A stretch of DNA of 64,000 bases from G963669295 sp963669295 (GTDB lineage Bacteria; Bacteroidota; Bacteroidia; Flavobacteriales_D; CALLUQ01): NCBI GenBank assembly GCA_963669295.1, contig OY769938.1, positions 3,410,001 through 3,474,000 on the forward strand. Direction: 5' to 3'. The position numbers and the translations under genes were made by a program. The notes beneath the pieces were generated by a model, which was not told the DNA's origin, made no database searches, and was given only the letters and a program-made list of their open reading frames with translations. The first letter of the stretch is position 1. The number at the start of each line of letters is the position of its first letter. Positions 59,981 to 64,000 of the stretch are shown here, one piece after another.

Positions 59981-61915
59981 GTGAAGGGAAGGCTGTTGAA
60001 CAGCGTTTATGCTACTGTGGTCTCATTGCTTCTCCTGTTGGTGGGAAATACAGCTATTGCTCAACAATCGGTGGGCGAGCTGAAAGAAGCACTGACCGGT
60101 GATATCTCTGATTCATTACGATTGGCTTATTTACAACGTGTAGCGGTATTGAGCTACAACGATGAGATTGATACTGCCATTGTGTACATGAAAGAGGCTA
60201 CAGCATTGTCTCGTGTGGTGCAAGACGATCGGATTACCGCAAATACTTTGCGGAATACCGGGGTGTTTTACTATTACAAAAACGATTATCCGCAAGCCAT
60301 CAAGTATTACGAAAAGGCCATTGAGCAGTTTCACACCATCGATACCATTGCTTCTTTTGCTGAAACCTACCGGACATTGGGAATGTGCCATTACGAGATG
60401 GGTGACTACGCCACCTCCATTAAAAAGTATTACGATGCCCTTGATATCTTTGAAAACCTAAACGACTCCATTGGCATTGCTCGTACCTTGAATAGCATTG
60501 GCTCCAGTTTGGAGATGATGAACAAACTCAATGAGGCGTTGATCAATTACAACAAATCGATACAAATAAAGAAAGCCATCCAGGATACCAGTGGGGTATC
60601 GGTAGGGTTGGTGAATATTGGTAATGTATACCGGAAATCGGGGAAGTTGGATTTGGCGATGGAGCATTACCGCAAGGCATTGGAAATAGGGGAGCAATTG
60701 AATGATAATCGTTTGATTGTTGATGCTTTGAACTTGTGGGCTAAAGGATTGGTGGATCAGGGCAATGAAGAGGAGGCTGAGCAATTGTTGAAACGAGCTT
60801 TGTCGATTTTTGAAAGCTACCACAACGATTTTCAACTGCTTGAAACATGTAAGGTGTTGTCGGAAATTTATATCAAAGAAGAGCAATACGACAAGGCGCT
60901 TCCTATTGTGAATGAAAACCTGGAATTGGCTAACATTATTCAGGCCAATGACGTGTTTAAAGATGTGTACCTCGACTATGCAAAAACATTGCATGGCCTG
61001 GGCAGGCATGAAGAAGCGTACGACGCCTTAAACCGGCACATGGTACTGAAGGATTCTATTTTTACCCGCGAAAATGTTCAGGCTGTGGGTGAAATTCAAG
61101 CACGTTATGAATCGGAGAAGCAAGAGAAGGAAATTGCAGAGTTGAAGTATCAGAATGAGCTGGAGCATGTAGAGCATCTGGAACAGGAGCAGTTGCGCAA
61201 TATTTTTATCGCTGGCTTTATTGTTATCTTGGGAATCGTGATTGTATTGTACTGGTTGAACCGTACCCGTAAACGCAACAACCAATTGCTGCGCGAGTCG
61301 TTGGGCGAAAAAGAGGTGCTGCTAAAAGAGGTACACCACCGTGTAAAAAATAACTTTCAGTTGATTTCCAGCTTGCTCAACCTGCAATCGGATATGGTGG
61401 CCGATAAGGCGGCACAAGAAGCACTATCGCAAGGAAAGAACCGCATTCATTCGATGGCCCTGGTGCACGAAAACCTATACAAAACCAAGAACCTTTCTAA
61501 AATTGAGTTGCAGCATTATCTTGGCGAGTTGGTGGAAACCATCATTAAGTCGTTTAGAAAAGATGAACGCGCCATCATACATCACATTGATGTAGGTACA
61601 GTGCGGTTTGATGTGGAAACCTCTATTCGACTTGGTTTGATTGTGAATGAGTTGGTGTCTAATTCCATGAAATACGCTTTTGTTGATCGCACCTCTGGCA
61701 ACATTCGCATTCGCCTTATTCAACAAGAAGACAATGAAGCATATGTGCTTACCATTGCCGATGATGGCATTGGATTGCCAGAAGGTTTTGACCTTGAAAA
61801 ACTCAACTCTCTCGGGTTGGAGTTGGTGCAGTTGCTGGTAGCACAAATGCGTGGCAAGCTGATTTATACCGTAGAGGGTGGTACCAGCTACACCATTACT
61901 TTTTGGAAATCATAG
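59981..61915 (+). CDS. TPR-containing membrane sensor histidine kinase (HisKA_2 type)
   Basis: A 644-residue kinase starting at GTG. Signal peptide (MKGRLLNSVYATVVSLLLLL...), then at least six TPR repeats (~60-350: NTGVFYYYKNDYPQAIKYYE, TLGMCHYEMGDYATSIKKYY, NIGNVYRKSGKLDLAMEHYR), a coiled coil, one membrane helix (IAGFIVILGIVIVLYWL) and the kinase core. The phospho-histidine is in LKEVHHRVKNNFQLISSLLN; the ATP site shows NELVSNSMKYAF and IADDGIGLPEG. The TPR part is periplasmic and probably senses protein contacts. No response regulator is adjacent. The 276-bp gap before it has no named feature. Confidence 0.9.
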   Translation: MKGRLLNSVYATVVSLLLLLVGNTAIAQQSVGELKEALTGDISDSLRLAYLQRVAVLSYNDEIDTAIVYMKEATALSRVVQDDRITANTLRNTGVFYYYKNDYPQAIKYYEKAIEQFHTIDTIASFAETYRTLGMCHYEMGDYATSIKKYYDALDIFENLNDSIGIARTLNSIGSSLEMMNKLNEALINYNKSIQIKKAIQDTSGVSVGLVNIGNVYRKSGKLDLAMEHYRKALEIGEQLNDNRLIVDALNLWAKGLVDQGNEEEAEQLLKRALSIFESYHNDFQLLETCKVLSEIYIKEEQYDKALPIVNENLELANIIQANDVFKDVYLDYAKTLHGLGRHEEAYDALNRHMVLKDSIFTRENVQAVGEIQARYESEKQEKEIAELKYQNELEHVEHLEQEQLRNIFIAGFIVILGIVIVLYWLNRTRKRNNQLLRESLGEKEVLLKEVHHRVKNNFQLISSLLNLQSDMVADKAAQEALSQGKNRIHSMALVHENLYKTKNLSKIELQHYLGELVETIIKSFRKDERAIIHHIDVGTVRFDVETSIRLGLIVNELVSNSMKYAFVDRTSGNIRIRLIQQEDNEAYVLTIADDGIGLPEGFDLEKLNSLGLELVQLLVAQMRGKLIYTVEGGTSYTITFWKS

Positions 61916-62011
61916 TGTTTTCTTACCTGTTGGCAATTAACCCACCCCTGCATGCTGTACCGGTAGCAGTCGGTACAACAAAACAGGTGTAGGTGTTGAG
62001 GTTTGGGACAC

Positions 62012-62692
62012 TCAAGATGCTCTTATCAACAATTTTATGTCTTCAATCATGCGTTCGGCTTCTAGCAAAATGGTACCGTTGTAGATGCCTCTAATTTTGC
62101 GCTCTTTGTCTACTAAAATAAAATGCTCGGTGTGTAAGAATTCGGTAGAGTCTTTGTTGAATCCGGGTTCTTCTTCGGCAAAATACGATTGGCGTGCCAG
62201 GGCATAAATCTCACTCTTATTGCCAGTTACCAATGCCCACTTATTGGCGTTGAGGTTATAGTGGGTGGCATAGTTTTGTAGTCGGGGCAACGAGTCGATC
62301 CATGGGGTTACCGAATGCGAAATGAATTTTACTTCATCGTTGGCCGCAAATGCTGCTTCTACCTTTTTAAGGTTGTCGGTCATTTTAGGACAAATGCTGG
62401 GGCAGGAGGTAAAGAAGAAGTTGGCCACGTATATGCTGCCTTCAAAATCTTTTTCCGTTACCGTGTTGCCTTCCTGGTTGGTGAAGGAAAAGGGGGCAAT
62501 GGTATGCTGCTCTAATTGCTGAAAATCGCTGTCGGTTTTCCAGTGGGGCATAAAGTCGGGAGTAAAGTAATAGGGCAGGGGCGTTTGGGCATTTTTGCCA
62601 CAACCGATGGCTGCTAATAACAACACGAGCAAGATGGCCTTGAAGGAGAGGAGTATCCCTCGAACGGCCTTTGTGCTAGTTTTCAATTTCAT
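62012..62692 (-). CDS. SCO1/SenC-family lipoprotein
   Basis: A copper/thiol-handling protein of about 226 residues from the ATG at 62692, which gives a good lipoprotein signal (MKLKTSTKAVRGILLSFKAI, lipobox AAIGC); ATGs at 62701 and 62731 are also in frame. The SCO motif CxxxC is TSCPSICPKM, and the conserved histidine is in LHTEHFILVDKERKIRG. SCO proteins help assemble the copper centre of cytochrome oxidase or act in periplasmic redox. It overlaps the MORN gene by 17 bp. Confidence 0.87.
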   Translation of the reverse strand: MKLKTSTKAVRGILLSFKAILLVLLLAAIGCGKNAQTPLPYYFTPDFMPHWKTDSDFQQLEQHTIAPFSFTNQEGNTVTEKDFEGSIYVANFFFTSCPSICPKMTDNLKKVEAAFAANDEVKFISHSVTPWIDSLPRLQNYATHYNLNANKWALVTGNKSEIYALARQSYFAEEEPGFNKDSTEFLHTEHFILVDKERKIRGIYNGTILLEAERMIEDIKLLIRAS

Positions 62693-63278
62693 TCCAAACA
62701 TTGATACAACTTTTAATTCCTGATAATCCATATTTCCGTCCGTTTTTTGCTACGTAGTTGGTGCGAATCCGACCATCTCTTTCCCACGCTTGTTGTAGTC
62801 CTTCTTCGTGTCCATTGGTATAATTGAATTTCCGAAAAAGCTCGCCTGTAGGATACCATTCTTTAGCTACCCCTTCATGCACGTCGTTGGCGAAAAAGTA
62901 TTCGAACTTTTTTTGTCCGTTGGGCCACCAACCCCGGTGTAGGCCTGTTTTGCGGTTTTGTACGTAGTAACGCTGCGAAGCTTTGGTACCATTGTGGTAC
63001 CATTGACTTGACTGCCCTTGTTGTTTACCGTGTTGATAGGTGGTGCTGGAAAGGGTGTCGCCATTGGGGTGTAGTGCAAACACAATACCGGTATAGGGGT
63101 GTTGGTGGTGCCATAATATGCCACCCTGTTGAAGCAATGCGGGATCGTTGGCCTCGGCATACGTCGTGGTGACGATAGGGGCTGCTGAATCGCTGATGGA
63201 CGTTGAAGCACAGCCGCCCAACATTGCTAACAGGATAACCATTATTGTATTATTGAGATACTGTACCGGGCGTTCCAT
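62676..63278 (-). CDS. MORN/YwqK-type lipoprotein
   Basis: A lipoprotein of about 200 residues. The start at 63278 (MERPVQYLNNTIMVILLAML, then lipobox LGGC) is chosen; further in-frame starts exist up to 63359. The mature part consists of four or more MORN-like repeats (GIVFALHPNGDTLSSTTYQH, GQSSQWYHNGTKASQRYYVQ, GLHRGWWPNGQKKFEYFF, GVAKEWYPTGELFRKFNYTN). Such proteins are often labelled YwqK antitoxins, which is not supported here. It overlaps both neighbours, indicating one tightly coupled transcript. Confidence 0.78.
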   Translation of the reverse strand: MERPVQYLNNTIMVILLAMLGGCASTSISDSAAPIVTTTYAEANDPALLQQGGILWHHQHPYTGIVFALHPNGDTLSSTTYQHGKQQGQSSQWYHNGTKASQRYYVQNRKTGLHRGWWPNGQKKFEYFFANDVHEGVAKEWYPTGELFRKFNYTNGHEEGLQQAWERDGRIRTNYVAKNGRKYGLSGIKSCINVWNEIEN

Positions 63279-63996
63279 AAAAACCGTCTCCATTGATGTA
63301 AGGATCTTGTGCTGTGATGTGGTAATGGTAGATACCATCCGGGTAATCGGCTGTAGCACTAAAATGCCCGTGATAACTGTCTAAATCATTGTTGGTAATG
63401 GCTTCTCCATTTTCGTAGGTGCCATATACAGGAAACCCATCCAACAAAAACCCTAACAACACATTGTTGCCTTGCGTGGCGGTGAGGTATAAAGGTTCCA
63501 TATGGTAGTGGTATTGTCCGGTTTGTTGTGGATGTCCATTGTATTGATCGAACGAATCGATTTCGGCACCCAGGTCGGTACCTCCGGCAGCGTATTGGTT
63601 AAAGAAAGGGATGCCATTCAACGAGATTCCCATGGCTCCCATTGGCGTTGATTCTTTATTGCTTGCCTCTGCCGGGTACAGGGGGATTCGAAAGGTTAAA
63701 CTGGAGGTAGCGATGCGGTTGGGGTTGAGCACAAAGTTGGAGTTGGTGCCGTTGTATGCTTCGTACATGCTCGACTCCCATTGGGTATCTAAAAAGTAAG
63801 GGCTTTTATGATCGGGTACTGCGGTAGAGGTGATGACTACCTCATCGCCATCTACATATACATTGCTGGCACCATATAGTTTTTGATAAATGGCTGGTGC
63901 CTCAGTATAACTGTTGTCGGTATCATCGTCTTTTTTACAACTGCTCAAAGCCAATCCTCCGGCAATTACGATGATGGGGAGATACTTGTAACGCAT
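63250..63996 (-). CDS. YHYH-domain lipoprotein
   Basis: A 248-residue lipoprotein (signal ends ALSSCKK). The YHYH domain is named for its histidine motifs, seen here as GQYHYHMEPLYLTA, DSYHGHFSATADYPDGIYHYH and the glycine-rich VLLGFLLDGFPVYGTYENG. The histidine clusters suggest metal binding. It is the first visible gene of a unit with the MORN and SCO lipoproteins; the upstream part lies outside the window. A copper-related role is inferred from the SCO neighbour only. Confidence 0.85.
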   Translation of the reverse strand: MRYKYLPIIVIAGGLALSSCKKDDDTDNSYTEAPAIYQKLYGASNVYVDGDEVVITSTAVPDHKSPYFLDTQWESSMYEAYNGTNSNFVLNPNRIATSSLTFRIPLYPAEASNKESTPMGAMGISLNGIPFFNQYAAGGTDLGAEIDSFDQYNGHPQQTGQYHYHMEPLYLTATQGNNVLLGFLLDGFPVYGTYENGEAITNNDLDSYHGHFSATADYPDGIYHYHITAQDPYINGDGFYGTPGTVSQ

Positions 63997-64000
63997 GCCT

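Noticed and set aside
61956..61977. Hairpin TGTACCG/CGGTACA between converging genes
   Set aside because: It is a 7-bp stem without any T-run, too weak to call a terminator.
62676..63278. Toxin-antitoxin role for the YwqK/MORN proteins (also 21199-22056)
   Set aside because: The YwqK antitoxin label is inherited; both proteins are exported and no toxin gene is next to them.

Overview
The window looks like the chromosome of a Bacteroidota bacterium, most likely of class Flavobacteriia or a close relative. The evidence is direct. Seven secreted proteins end in type IX secretion (T9SS) sorting domains: six type A-like, and one type B 'gliding motility-associated' tail on a SprB/PKD adhesin. The E1 dehydrogenase is an alpha-beta fusion, S16 has a long acidic tail, DnaE carries an N-terminal proofreading exonuclease, and several promoters match the Bacteroidota TTTG / TAnnTTTG consensus. 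No rRNA, transposase, integrase, phage gene or CRISPR array is visible. Most genes are housekeeping, envelope or secretion genes, and coding density is high.

Layout. 1-3745 (minus): a left-truncated SLOG/LSDAT (TRPM-like) sensor, a small lipocalin-like lipoprotein and a fused 2-oxoacid dehydrogenase E1. 4025-5954 (minus): a PadR/PspC stress pair. 6229-10115 (minus): a T9SS protein, a SanA-like DUF218 protein and an Nramp-like transporter. 10192-16746 (plus): a lipoprotein, then a tight operon ettA-hisS-hutH-two paralogous membrane proteins. 16786-19935 (minus): the large adhesin. 20215-25546 (minus): a six-gene envelope operon (rsmE, DUF4159, two OmpA proteins, MORN/TonB_C, PhyH). 25616-29279 (minus): pckA, an M32 carboxypeptidase and DUF423. 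29354-33901 (minus): an LPP20/LPP20-like/CsgG/DUF4476 lipoprotein group. 34109-38760: a saccharopine dehydrogenase-like gene, trmN6, rimM, rpsP, a small membrane protein and an HD hydrolase. 38914-45466 (plus): dnaE, trxA, a DUF58 gene, tRNA-Asp and DUF1801. 45555-48759 (plus): two lipoprotein/secreted hydrolases. 48902-49938 (minus): a second PadR/membrane pair. 50081-59704: mostly T9SS-exported proteins around a LytTR two-component pair. 59981-64000: a TPR histidine kinase and a YHYH-MORN-SCO group.

The most notable points are these. (1) The LSDAT protein at the left edge appears to run into a SLATT-like region just outside the window, a design linked to nucleotide-sensing conflict systems. 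(2) A CsgG/LPP20 outer-membrane lipoprotein group resembles parts of the Vibrio flagellar H-ring system, yet no flagellar gene is in view. (3) S16 carries nine 14-residue acidic repeats. (4) The two PadR genes share a dyad element overlapping matching promoters. (5) A secreted peptidylarginine/agmatine deiminase-family enzyme carries a T9SS tail. (6) An Nramp-family transporter lacks the canonical metal-binding motif. No complete defence system is present; if an undescribed system exists here, the LSDAT gene and the CsgG/LPP20 group are the best candidates.
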